DNA of 64,000 nt from positions 744,001 to 808,000 of the forward strand of contig CAMRHE010000077.1 in NCBI GenBank assembly GCA_947044405.1, given 5' to 3'. Position numbers and translations under genes: made by a program. Positions within the stretch are counted from its first letter, which is position 1. The number at the start of each line of letters is the position of its first letter. Source of the stretch: Leptodactylus fallax. Its lineage: Eukaryota; Chordata; Amphibia; Anura; Leptodactylidae. Of the stretch, positions 34,040-47,200 are shown piece by piece. Under the pieces are notes generated by a model that did no database searches, was not told the origin of the DNA, and worked only from the letters and a program-made list of their open reading frames with translations.

Positions 34040-37000
34040 GGCCAGGAGAAATGAAAAAAAAAACAAAAAAAAAAAAAACATACTCACCTGTCCCCAGTGC
34101 TCTGTTGCCTCCCAGTGCGGTCCTGCTGCTCGGCTGTCTTCTTTTGCTAGATGTCCTCGCCGGCTGTGATGTCCTGTGTCCGTCACTGAGGCCGCTGATT
34201 GGCCTCAGAGGTCACGTTAACGAAAGTGCCAAACCGCCGTTTTCACTGTTTCGCCTTTGATAAAAATTTTAGTAAAAAGTGATCAAAGCAATAGCAATTC
34301 CCCAAAATGGTATAACTAAAAAGTTACGGGTGTCAGAATATGGCAACTTTTAGAAAAAAAAATTTTTTTGCGCAGTTTTAGATTTTTGTTAAGGGGTTAA
34401 AATGTAAATAAAACCATATAAATTTGGTATCCCTGGAATCGTACCGAAACATAGAATACAGTTGATATGTCATTTTGGCTGCAGAGTGATCGCTATAAAA
34501 ACGAAGCCCATAAGAAACTCACACAAATGCCCTTTTTCTTCCAATCCACCCCATTCTGATTTTTTTTTCCAGCTTCCTACTACATTGTACAGAATAATAA
34601 ATGGTAGCATCATGAAGAACAATTTGTCCCACAAACATTAAGACCTCATATGGCTCTGAGAATGGAAACATAAAAAAGTTATGGGGGTTTGGAAGGGGTG
34701 TAGTCAAAAATGAAAACTGAAGATCAAAAAATTCCTCCAGCGGGAAGGGGTTAAGGGGTTAAACTACCAAAGCAAAATTTGAGAACGGCATGGAAGTTAA
34801 TACATCATCCGCAGAAGATAAGTTAAAAAAAAGTTTGCAAAGTTTAGTGTAAACTACAGTTAAACTGTAGAAATATGTTCAAAGGTGAGCCAAGAGAGAA
34901 ACATTATACAATAAGGTTATAGTTCCCGTCACAGTGTACTTTTAAAACTGTATTTTTACTATTGTGTGTGTATATATATACTTTTTGTGTATTAAAGAGG
35001 TTTTCCAGCATAATTTTTTATTTTTTTTTAAATTAGACCAAGAGAGATGAGAAAAAAAAACAAAAAAACATATCTGTCCCCAGTGCTCTGGTGTCTCCCT
35101 TCTGCTCGGCTTTCTTCTTTTGCTGGATGTCTTCTCCGGCTGTGATGTCCCATGTCCTTCGCTGAGGCGGCTGATTGGCCTCAGCAGTCACGTGCCACAG
35201 GGACTTCCACCAGAAGAAAACATCGGAGCAGCAGGAGCGGACTGCGATGGGACGCAGCAGAGCTCCGGGGATAGATGAGTATGTTTTTTTTTTTTGTTTG
35301 TTTTGTTTTATTGTTTGTTTTTTTTTCACCTCCCCTGGCATAATTTAGAACATTTTTTTTTATCCTGGACAACCCCTTTAACACTCTTTAGTTGTAGTTT
35401 TATCATAACTTTCATTATTGTTGATATTAAAGCAAAAATTACCTGCAGGAAAGGATAGCAAAGGCTCATGGCTCTCAGTGTGGTTTCTGTACTCCTGGGA
35501 TGGTGATGTCTATGTACAGTTTGCTGAGAAACCACCCACAACCCACCATGCAGCAGATAAATGAAGCCCTAGGAGGTAAGACATTTTCATGGACCTAATG
35601 TTTTCTGACTTTTCTTCCCATTATATAAAGGTATGTTACCCCTTGTACAGATAAATAACTAGATTGCCTGAATATCTTCAGTTGGCAGGGACTGCTTAAT
35701 GAAAGCAGGGAGAGAAAACAGCTTGATCGTTGGCTAAACTCTTCTACTTCTATATCCACTGTTAATTCTTAGGTAAATGCAGTATACAAGTTAAGCTGGC
35801 TATAGGCCACCATTCTTGTGATTTAAAGGTTGGGGGGGGGGGGTATGTCTGTATTTCTTTCTTTTATTCAGTTTATAGGCCTTTTATATTGGGTACTATA
35901 CAGCCAGCTTACTTTGAGCTATTTAAGATATGCACCCACTATAGTCCTTCTCACACCCTAGGAGTAACATACAACCCTCACAGATATATACAGTATGTGA
36001 AAATAATTATACTTACTTATAGCTTTAGAAGTAATAAAGCAATATAGAAGTTTCACAAAATTACAAAGAGTACACAACCACACACAACTGTCCCCTTTCC
36101 CTGCCTCTCTGGCAGCAAGCATGTGTGGCCAGTAATGTACATATATAGTTATACACTAAATAAACACTTTTTAGAGATGCCTATCTAGGAGCAGAGTGGT
36201 CTTTATTTGGCATCCAGAACTACCGCTAGTCGTCATGGCATATGTAGGTATCAGTAGTGTTGGGATGAGCAGAGAAAACACTCTTCAAATAGCATTACTC
36301 TCCCAGAATGAAAGGATGACACCTGACAGGATGGTTACGCCAAATTCTGACCCTCTCATCGCCATGGTGCCACAGATTTCTGCATTCATCTGACCAGGGG
36401 GTGCTTTTCCACTGCTCGCTGATCTAATTTTGGCTTCTTATCCATGGAGTCTATTTCCCCTGGACCGAGTTATTGCACAAACTAAGAACAATGGGACACA
36501 TTTGCTAAAATAATACGTTACAATTCTGGCCTAATTTGCACCAAAAACTGACTGTTGCTATCAGCAGGGCAGGGCAGGGCTCAGCAGAAAAAGGGTTAGA
36601 GCTTAGCTAGAAAGTGGACTAAATAGTCTAAAGATGCACTTGCTTTATCACCCAGCATCAGCTACTATGATAAATCTGGCACACTTTAAGACTCTCTAGC
36701 TAGTCTAACTTTTCACTGTCTAAAAATTAGACAAGATTACTAAATCTAACTTTTGGTGATCAGCTTAGTGTTATAAGATCATTTGGAAAAACAGCTCAGA
36801 TTCTCACAATACAGATGTTCTCGCTTAGGTAACTGGGTAGACAATCCCTGCTAGTTATGTAAAGAGAATTTATGTAATTCAGAATAAGAAATACTACTTC
36901 AGCATAACCTAAAAGTGAAATCCAGGAGCAACTTTTTACCAGGAATGTTGCTGATAACATAGTAGTCTTGTTCTGTCAAGATGTTGATATTGACACAGGA

Positions 37001-40000
37001 GGCTTGGTTACATATTAGCAGAAAAGCAAGAGTCTCTGCATACTTTTATTTACTTACATACAGATTAGTGTTATAGGCTGTTTCAGAACTTACTTTATTT
37101 CAACAGAAACTGAAGTAACACCCCACCATTTTGTTTGTTGTTTTTCTTAGCTATACAAAGTAGTCATCAATGTAGATTCAAAATCTACTATTGCTGCTGC
37201 CACCCATGTCTAGTATCTGTACCCATGAGGAGCTCCTGTCTCTGCAAAACACTGCAGAACTTATTCTACAATGGACCTTCCAGAACCTAGATTCACTAGG
37301 CTAGACACAAATGACCGAGTTTCACTTGTGAAATTTGGTCCGTGTGTGTGCCGGATTTACCAGCCTGGACATCATGCTGGGAGAGAGACTACTAGCATTG
37401 TAGTTATATAAGATACCAGGGGTCCTTTGCTCCCAGCGACATACTGTCCTGTAGTGATTATAATACTGAACAATATGTTGCTGGGAGGCAGGGACTATAT
37501 ATTATAGTGTGCGCTTATTGTGTGAAGTTGGTAATGTTTAAGATCTTTTTTGGAGGGAGGCCTTTCTATAGTCTGCCTCAGGCAGCAGAGAGGCTAGGTT
37601 CACCCCTGTCCTGGAGATGGGAATACACCTTTAAGTACTATCATTCAGTGTTAGTGAAGACTATATTTCCTCTTTTATCAGTTATGGAAAGTTGATTTTA
37701 AATCCTTGGCCTTTATGTATGGTCTGATTTTCATAGAACTAGATTATATGATGCCAGACTGGGCACTGGCTGCCTCTACATAAAAGATAGAAAACAATTT
37801 CCTTACCTTCAGAAGACTGGAATGCAGCTAGATGTTTACTTTGATAAGTGCCAGGCTCTTGTCAAGGTTATGTACAGTTATTTTGGAAATATTCCAACTA
37901 AAAAAAAGTTCACAAACTGGTTTAACTTTTGTTTTCAACCTTTGGTTTACTTATTTTCTTTTTATTAGGTAATCTGTGCCGTTGTACTGGATATCGACCA
38001 ATAGTTGATGGATGCAGAACTTTCTGTAACGTAAGTAAAGAAGCAATTGAACAAATGTTCCATGAAGGAGTGCCACCACCCACCTAGAGCTTATTACAGT
38101 AATCGTAAATCCTGGCAGTTTTGTACAATGTTTCCCAAACTTGACACGTTACTTGGTTTCCATTCACTAATTTTGTAATGGTGTTTGCACCCCACATGTT
38201 CAGTGACGTGCATTAAATAGGGCAGAAAACTGGGAAGTGGGTTAGTTTTCCTGCAAATTGGCCAGCTGGTGCAGGTAAATGCAGCTGTATAAAATCTTGG
38301 TGGTATTTAGGTCTGGGGTCTGAATTCAAGATCTGATGAAGGGGCTGTGGGCATTTAGGTTTAGGGTGTTTCAGAGTATGGGGTATAAAAGATTTGTGCT
38401 GTCTATGATTTTTGGCTCAGTACTGACATGTTGCCTATGGTGTTGATCACAATACCCAGTTATGACCCACGAGTGCTTTCTCACCATGGATGACAGGACT
38501 GACACGTTCTGGTAAAGTACCTTACATATGTAGACTGTGGAGAATGGTTTTGCAGAGGAGTCTTCAGCTGGTTTAAAGGGGTATTCCCATCTCAAGGGTC
38601 CTATCTATACTGGTAGCTTATGTAAATTGAAGACTTTTCCTAAATATATTGCTTTAGAAATGCTGCTTTGTTTTCCTCCTATGTGAAATTATTGCTTCCA
38701 TTGTTTACACAGCTTTTACATAACACTATACCTGTGTGATAGGACAAGTGACTCAGTCACTGTTCTCACTGTTATCTACAGCTCTGCCATTCAGCTAATT
38801 GCAGTCAGCTGATAAAGTCCTGTCTATGATCTCTCTATGTAAACACACAGATAACACTGAGTCCTTCTCTAGAAGCATGTGCATGTTATTTGATCTGCAT
38901 TTATATTAGATTTCTAGTAATCATAATAAGTATTGTGATACTTCATAGTGTCCTGTTGAGCAAGCTGGGAGGGGGGATAAAGGAAGTGAGAAGAAGAGAC
39001 AGCAGGCAAAACTGCTGAAACAGGGAGATGGGAAAACCCATTTAAGGTTCCCTGGTTTGAAGAAGTTTGGGATCGACTGCAGTACTACATTATATTTTAT
39101 GGAATATTCTTCAGCACTGTACACAAGCTTACTAATTGTACTATATATCATCAGTATTTCTAGACATGTCCAGCTATTCCACACAAATTGCAGTCTTTAG
39201 GCTGAGGACAAGCACGGCCTCATGTCTATGCCTCTTAGAATTTCTGCAGAATTTAACATCTGCATGTTCTTTCTTGACATTCTCAAAAACAAAGTGATTC
39301 CTATAGAAGGAAGACTACAACCCCAACCACAACCCCAAGTTGTGTAAAACGTAAATAAAAACAGAATACAATGATTTTCAAATCCTTTTCAACCTATATT
39401 CAATTGAATACACTACAAAGACAATATATTTAGTGTTCAAACGGATAAACTTTATTTGTTTGTTTGCAAATATTCACTTGAATTTGATGCATGGAACACG
39501 TTCCATAAAAGTTGAGATGGGCATGTTTATCACTGTCTGTGTTACATTGCCTTTCCTTTTAACAACACTCAATAAGCGTTTGGGAACTGAGGACACGAAT
39601 TGTTGAAGCTTGAAGGTGGAATTCTTTCTCATTATTGCTTGATGTACAACTTTAGTTGCTCAACAGTCCGGGGTCTCCGTTGTCATATTTTGCGCTTCAT
39701 AATGTGCCACACATTTTCAGTGGGAGACAAGTCTGGACTGCAGGCAGGCCAGTCTAGTACCCGCACTCTTTTACTATGAAGCCATGCTGTTGTAACACAT
39801 GCAGAATGTGGCTTGGCATTGTCTTGCCTAAATAAGCAGGGACGTCCCTGAAAAACACGCGGCTTGGATGGCAGCATATGTTGCTCCAAAACCTGTATGT
39901 ACCTTTCAGCATTAATGGTGCCTTCACAGATGTGCAAATTACCCATGCCATGGGCACTAACACACCCCCATAGCATCAGAGATGCTGGCTTTTGAACTCT

Positions 40001-43000
40001 GCGCTGATAACAATCCGGACAATCCTTTTCCTCTTTGGCCCAGAGGACACGACATCCATGATTTCCAAAAACAATTTGAAATGTGGACTGGTCAGACCAC
40101 AGGACACTTTTCCACTTTGCGTCAGTCCATCTCAGATGAGCTCGGGCCCAGAGAAACCGGTGGCGTCTGGGTGTTGTTGAGATATGGCTTTCCCTTTGCA
40201 TGGTAGAGTTTTAACTTGCACTTGTAGATGTAGTGATGAACTGTGTTCACTAACAATGGTTTTCTGAAGTGTTCCTGAGCCCATGTGATAATATCCGTTA
40301 CAGAATGATGTTGGTTTTTAATGCAGTGCCGCCTGAGGGATCGAAGGTCACGGGCATTCAATATTGGTTTTCAGCCTTGCCACTTACTTGCAGAGTTCTG
40401 TCCAGATTCTCTGAATATTTTGATATTATGGATGATGAAATCCCTAAATTCCTTGCAATTTTTCATTGAGAAACATTGTTCCTAAACTGTTGGACTATTT
40501 GCTCACACAGTTGTTCACAAAGTGGTGAACCTCGCCCCATCCTTGCTTGTGAACGACTGAGCCTTTCGGGGATGCTCCCTTTATACCCATTCATGACATT
40601 CACCTGTTTCCAATTAACCTCTTCACTTCTGGAATGCTCCAAACAGGTGTTTTTGAGCATTCCTTAAGGTTCCCAGTCTTTTGTTGTCCTTGTCCCAGCT
40701 TTTTTGGAACGTGTTGCAGGTCTCAAATTCAAAATGAGTGAATATTTGCAATAAAAAACAATAAAGTTTATCCGTTTGAACATTAAATATCTTGTCTTTG
40801 TAGTGTATTCAATTGAATATAAGTTGAAAAGGATTTGCAAATCATCATCGTATTCTGTTTTTATTTATGTTTTATACAACATCCCAACTTCATTGGAATT
40901 AGGGTTGTAGCTGGCATACCACAAATAACATCTATGGACAGCAATGGAGAAATTGTTTTGGAGGAGTGAAGCACCTCCCCAGTCAAGATTAATCTGGCTT
41001 TAATTTATTGCAGATACATTCCATTAAAAACATTAAAATGCTGCTCTGTATGATAGCATTTTTCACAATTGCCCAATAGAGAGGTTTTTTATGAGGCAAA
41101 GATTAGTACGCTTAGATAAAGTTAAAAAATAAATGTCTGGTCTACACACCAGGCTTATAAGAAATGAATATAAAAAAATTCCAGGGATTGTTGTTCACCA
41201 CATCCTCCATGTCCTTTGCTTGCTGCAGGAGAACTTCACCTGCAGTGTTACAGTTATTCCTAATAAAACAGACACAATATGTTTAGACTCCATTTTAGCA
41301 TTATTACTGTTAATATTATTATCTAATATTCAATTGTGTAAATTGCTATTTTTTTTTTTTTGTAAGAAAGAGGACTGTTGTCAACTGAAGGAAAATGGAA
41401 CTTGTAATGTTGATGGAGACACAAGCAAGACTAATGGGGTAAATGGAGTCAATGGAGTGAATGAAGCTCATGACTCTGTTTCAGGAAATGTAAGCCTTTT
41501 CATTAATTATATGTATATACAATTTCATGTAGTTACATATAGTGTTTTTATTTCTTTGTTCTGAATCATTATTCATTTTTTTTTCTTGTTCTTATACTTG
41601 AGCAGTGGATCTCATCCTTGCAAAAATCTTAAAGCTGTAATTTGTATTTGCTTACTTGTTTCTGCTAGGTTTGCACAGGGTTGTTCAAAGAAGACAACTT
41701 CTTTCCTCTTGACCCAACACAAGAGTTGATCTTTCCACCTGAACTAATAGTAAGAAGCAGTCTTATCAATCACAGTGACGTCTGTAGTTTTTCATGCTAA
41801 GATTTGAATGTACCCATACTGTGTAAAATGTAAAGATTAAGGTCATCAGCATCTGCTTACTAAGGACCTGTCCACTCTCCTTTTTAGTAAATACTAGTGA
41901 TCTCTGTAATATAACAATAATGGAGCATTTTTTCTTATAAATCTACGATCTACTGTTGACAACTTTGTTGTTACCAGTTAGAGGTGTGTCGTCACATTCT
42001 CTTACACTATCCAATCGCTCCTACTTGTTTCGGGACATACTTATTTGAGGGAATGGTAACACCCAGCTGTGTACTTATCCAGAAATATCTAGGAGACAAA
42101 ACAGAGATATGGAACAGTGGAAAGTTATAAGAAAAGATGCTTTGCAATTGTTATTTCATGACTAATGCAAGTATATACTAAAATAGGCATATCAGAAGAG
42201 ATAACATGTCCTTATTATATTATATATATATTATATAATATAGGTTCTTTAATTAGGATGTCATATCTATCATGTATGCTTACATAGTCTATTATCTGGT
42301 TCCCTTGTTCCTCTTCTCACAATTCCCCTCTCCCATTCCTGCCAAATCTGTCCTGGAATTCTTCTCAATGTGTGATAATCCTCTCTCAATATAGTCTATG
42401 CCCTTATTCCACTCTGAAGTTGGTTAGACATATTCTTAACTATATTATCCGTTAACAGGAAGATTCATGTCCAAACATTGCTATACACTCTTTTTATTGG
42501 TATGCTTTCTAGACACAAGTTCATGCACAGAAGGGCAGTAATTCATTGATGCATTCACCATGGCATCTGATTCTCACAACACACATCCATTTGTCCTATG
42601 TTAATGAATACTGATAGATCCAATAAACTGTTACTAGATAGAATAGCACAATGTGCTGGAAACCTGAAAGAAAAGAAGTGTGAACATAGCCTTATACAAA
42701 TAAATGTAAACATGTTATAATTTTAAAATGAATATAATTTTAAAATGAAAATAAGAGAAGTTTGATTTCTACAAAATGTTGACATCTAGCTAATGATTAT
42801 TAATACAAATTTTATTTTTATTACTGCAAGTGTGGGCAAGTTGTTAGCCTTGGTAGGTTCAGAGAAGAGATGGTCTGGGAATACAAAACATACTGAATAG
42901 TGACCATTAAAATGTAAAAGGGCAGAAGTTGTAACCTATACTCTATATCTTTTGGTGGGGAGAGGTGCTATGTTTGTTTTATATTAGTCCATCAGCCCAG

Positions 43001-44243
43001 CAAATGATTTAGATAATAATAATAGATTTAAGATTTAGTATTTAACAGTAAATTAACATTTTTTATATAAAACTACACAGCCTGCTCTCTGGTTGTAGAA
43101 ACCTTCATAAATGGTATATTAGCAGTTTTTATGCTGCTAGTAGCCCATTATGGTTACAGCACATCTTGCATTTCTCCCTGAGGCAGGGGGCATGTACAAT
43201 ATAGAAAATTTGCAAGACCAGTAGGTTACTGCTCCAAACTTCATGCCCCACACTTCAATGAGTCTTGGCAGCACACTCTGAAGAAACAAAACATTCTTTA
43301 TACATATAAAATTGTAGATTATCTGCTGTCACATACAATATGTCCTGTTCTTAAATCCCCCCTCCCCCATCCATTATTATAGCTACGTGTAATTTTGCCA
43401 GGAAGTCCAGGTCACACTGGACTCTAAATCAGGTTATAATGCAGCTAAAATGATTGCCGACAGAGAACAATCAGAAATACTGCTTAATGTCTATGACTAA
43501 CATCCCATCAACAATAAAACAAGCAGCTAGTCAGAAGTAGATAGATTCTCTTTACGCTCACTGTGAGCTGTGGGAAGCTGCAGATTCCTCTCTGACAAGT
43601 GTATAGTACGGGAGCACAGAGCAACAAAGCTGTGCATAAACATGCAGAGGCTAAAAAGAGATGCCTGCCCCTCCCTACTACACTTATTGTGTAGTATTCC
43701 ATCTTGAGCCTCCTGATTTCTAAAGATGAACTTTTCCTGGTAACGGAGTGAACAGTAAGTTGGCAAAGAAAGAGACACCTACTGACAAGAACTTTACAGA
43801 GTTTTTTGCAGCGGGTGTCCGTCGCTTTCAGTATGAAAGCATCATTCAGGTCCACTAGGGGACCTGAATGATGGAGAGCCAGACTGCTAGAACAGCAGTT
43901 ACTCGTGGACACCAGCAGACTCCATAGACTTTAATGGCGTCCAGCGGGTGTCCGCCGCTTTCAGTATAAAAGCATCATTCGGGTCCACTAGGGGACCTGA
44001 ATGATGGAGAGCCAGACTGCTAGAACAGCAGTTACTCGTGGACAGCGGAGACTCCATAGACTTTATTGGGGTCCTCCGGGTGTCCGCTGTTTTTATTCTG
44101 AAAGTGGCAGGACTATTCTCTTCGACGATTTCTGGCGGTGTCTGTGGTGAAGTCTCCAAAATATATATAGACTCCGGCGCAGATGTGAACTTAGCCTTAG
44201 GCCTCATGCATGGCTAGGACACTGACCCATTTATTTTTATAGC

Positions 44244-44284
<41 letters not shown>

Positions 44285-47200
44285 TATGTATTTTCACAGT
44301 CATGTTTATGGGCCCTTGAGTCTGGAGCAAAACTCAATATAGGTCCTATTCCTGTCCATTTTGCAGCCCATGCTTACTGAGTTCAGTGAATGGGGCTGTG
44401 GAGGCACAGACGCCATACAGATGTCATCCATGTGCCGTCCAAGCTGTTTAATCACGACATAGTTACCTGGTAATGGTCGTGTGCATGTCATCTTAAAGGC
44501 TATAGTTCTGTGTGTATATAGTGTATTTATGGAGTGCCATTCTTATAAAGAAACATGGAGCTTCATAGCTGTGCAGCACTTGGCAGAAAGAAATGAATAT
44601 AAAAAGTTAAAGGGGTTGGCCACTTTCAGACCAAGTATAAGAGACAAATGTTATTGTTTGTATAATAAAAAGTTGTACAATTTTCCAATATATTTTCTGT
44701 ATCAATTCCTCACAGTTTTCTAGATCTCTGCTTGCTGTCATTCATTCTGCTTACTTCTAGTGGATAAAATTCTGACCATGGTCATGTGATATACTGTCCA
44801 TGGTCATGTGATATACAGTCCATGGTCATATGATATACAGTCCATGGTCATGTGATATACAGTCCATGGTCATGTGATATACAGTCCATGGTCATATGAT
44901 ATACAGTCCATGGTCATGTGATATACAGTCCATGGTCATATGATATACAGTCCATGGTCATGTGATATACAGTCCATGGTCATATGATATACAGCCCATG
45001 ATCATGTGATATACAGTCCATGGTCATGTGATATACAGTCCATGGTCATGTGATATACAGTCCATGGTCATGTGATATACACACAGGTGCACAGCTCATT
45101 ATAGTCACAGCACAGTAATCAGACATCTGCCTGGTAACGAGCTGTGCACCTGAGTGCTCATCACATGACCATGGTCAGAATTTTATCCACTAGAAGTAAC
45201 AGAGTGAATGACAGCAAGCACAGTTCTAGAAAACAGTGATTAATTGATACAGAAAGTATATTGGAAAATTGTATCTAATAATACAATAACATTTGTCTCT
45301 CAATATTGGTCTGAAAGTGGCCAAATGCCTTAAGTTTTTCAGCATTGGTTCCTAAGTTGGTAACCTTAGAACTCTCTATATTGCAATGCAACAAATCTAT
45401 TTGACATGATATTACATGCATTATGTTCTCTTACTTGCAGTTAATGGACAAAGAGAACAAAAGTGAGCTGAAATTCCGAGGAGAGCGCATTTCCTGGTTT
45501 TCTCCAGCCAGTCTCCAGGAGTTATTACACTTAAAAGTACAATACCCAAAAGCTCCACTTGTAGTGGGGAATACAGCAGTAGGTAAGCACAAATCATAAT
45601 AGAATAGAATAGAAAGTAATGATCACCACAGAAAAACACAAGCATTTAGGTAGATTATCATGTTTAACTTGTTATCCCGCTTTCTGATATTATGTGTTTT
45701 TGATAGTTGGTTGCCAGATTCTGAGTATGTAATTAAGGAGTGACAACCAACATGGCTTTACCTATTGCCAGAACAAAACTGAACTCACTAATTTCTCACT
45801 ATGGCTAGTATGCACCATGATCTGAATAAACCTATCGTAATTCACACTCTGCTAAGTTGAAGGACTACATCTCCTAGCTTTACAATGTATAGCAGTTGGA
45901 TTAAAGTGAATATCATAAATTTTAAATGGAAATCTATTATTCAAAAATATCTTAAAACACATATATAGTATATCTGCTGTTTTGTGCAGGATAACTGAAG
46001 GTAATAACCACTTAAATGGTGACATGCTGCACTTCCCTACATATGAGGTGGTGCCACTGTACAGCCAAGACTGTGGAGGGGCTGTAGCGCTAAATCAGCA
46101 CCATACTGCCTTAGTTCTTAGTACTGGTAGAGATCCCAGAGGTCAAACCTAAAATGATGGTGTAGATTGGAAATCGATGGCTATCCTAGAGATATTCCTT
46201 TAACCTGACCCTGTAATTATACTGTCAGAGTATACAGATCATTGTGGGCTTTTTTTATGTTTTATGTTAAACATATTTTTAAATAATTTTCAGTGAGGTT
46301 TTAAATTCCATGTTATTATCTATATTAAAAAAAATTCTAAAAATCCTGAGGCTTCCTGTTTTCTGTAGATTTCTTTGTACCTTACTTATCAGCACCCTGA
46401 TGATCTCAACTGTCATGTATATGTAGATTAGACACGGAATCCGCCAGTCACAATAGAGGATTTTACAGCTTATCTACTCCCCCGTGTACACAATGACCTC
46501 TGCCCAGGTCACAGAGCATGCCTATAATACGCTCCCATACAAGTAGGGCCTGCTCCTGACCATTGTGTCCATGGCCCATGGGTCTTCTATAAGAAACAGG
46601 AAATAACATGTTTTAGGCTTAGTGGTCAAAGTTGGAATTGCAAGATAGAAATATAAAATATAAAATAATTTGGAAAATTAAAAACCTCACCAAAAATAGG
46701 TAATTTCCTGATGACACATTCCTTTTTAAGTATGTTTTATCAGAAATGATCTTTTGGGCCCAAATTCACCTTGATGAGTGCAGTATGTTGTTAATCTTTA
46801 CTTAATATTTCTGTCCTATGTTCCAAAGTCTGTTTGTGTTAATCCTTTGAATTAGCTCCAGTTGCTGGCAGTCTGCAATGTTTGCCTTTTTTTTTTTTTT
46901 TTTTTATTTCATCCTCTTTCCATGGCACCTGATGTTACTGATCCTGCCATATGCTTCCAGAGTTCATGATGATTCTTTGCAATGTTGCACTGAACAACAT
47001 TTCACATTTTACTCCCTTCCCACCCATGGGAGAAGGAAAATACAGGGTCATAGTTACAAATAATGCCGGCAATCAGAGAGGAATCTTGGGTATTACCATT
47101 GGGTCTCTACTGTGCAAAACAACATAAACCTGGTGGTTATGGTGCCTACTTAGCTCCTGAGTGGGCTCTATGTTTATAGACCTGACATCGGCCATACTAT

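Larger units (their letters stand above)
33329..34752. mobile_element. Repeat element with TTAACCCCTT/AAGGGGTTAA ends, split by nested insertions
   Basis: The left part (33329-33675) and right part (about 34235-34752, with ATTTGGTATCCCTGGAATCG) belong to the same type of repeat. They are separated by a tRNA-derived SINE, an AT microsatellite and a truncated TTAA MITE. Confidence 0.55.
28894..35448 (+). other. AOX intron 4 contents
   Basis: This is the largest intron seen (6.55 kb). It holds a hairpin MITE (29683-29907), an AT-rich MITE (about 29968-30570), a repeat related to the 15.6-kb element (about 32300-33328), the nested SINE-bearing element (33329-34752) and a TTAA MITE (34992-35381). 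The stretch 30600-32050 shows nothing recognisable. Confidence 0.65.
41750..45440 (+). other. AOX intron 8 contents
   Basis: Contains a 133-bp tandem duplication (43811-44100), a CA microsatellite and the palindromic element with an internal minisatellite (44607-45333). The stretch 41800-43700 shows no recognisable feature. Confidence 0.65.

Noticed and set aside
41133..41366. Extended coding exon upstream of AOX exon 7
   Set aside because: The open frame runs back through a poly-T tract, but the protein match begins exactly after TTGTAAG, where FCN joins KEDCCQ one-to-one with other AOX proteins.
44776..45082. CRISPR-like repeat array
   Set aside because: The 22-bp units are contiguous with no spacers, and the context is a vertebrate intron.
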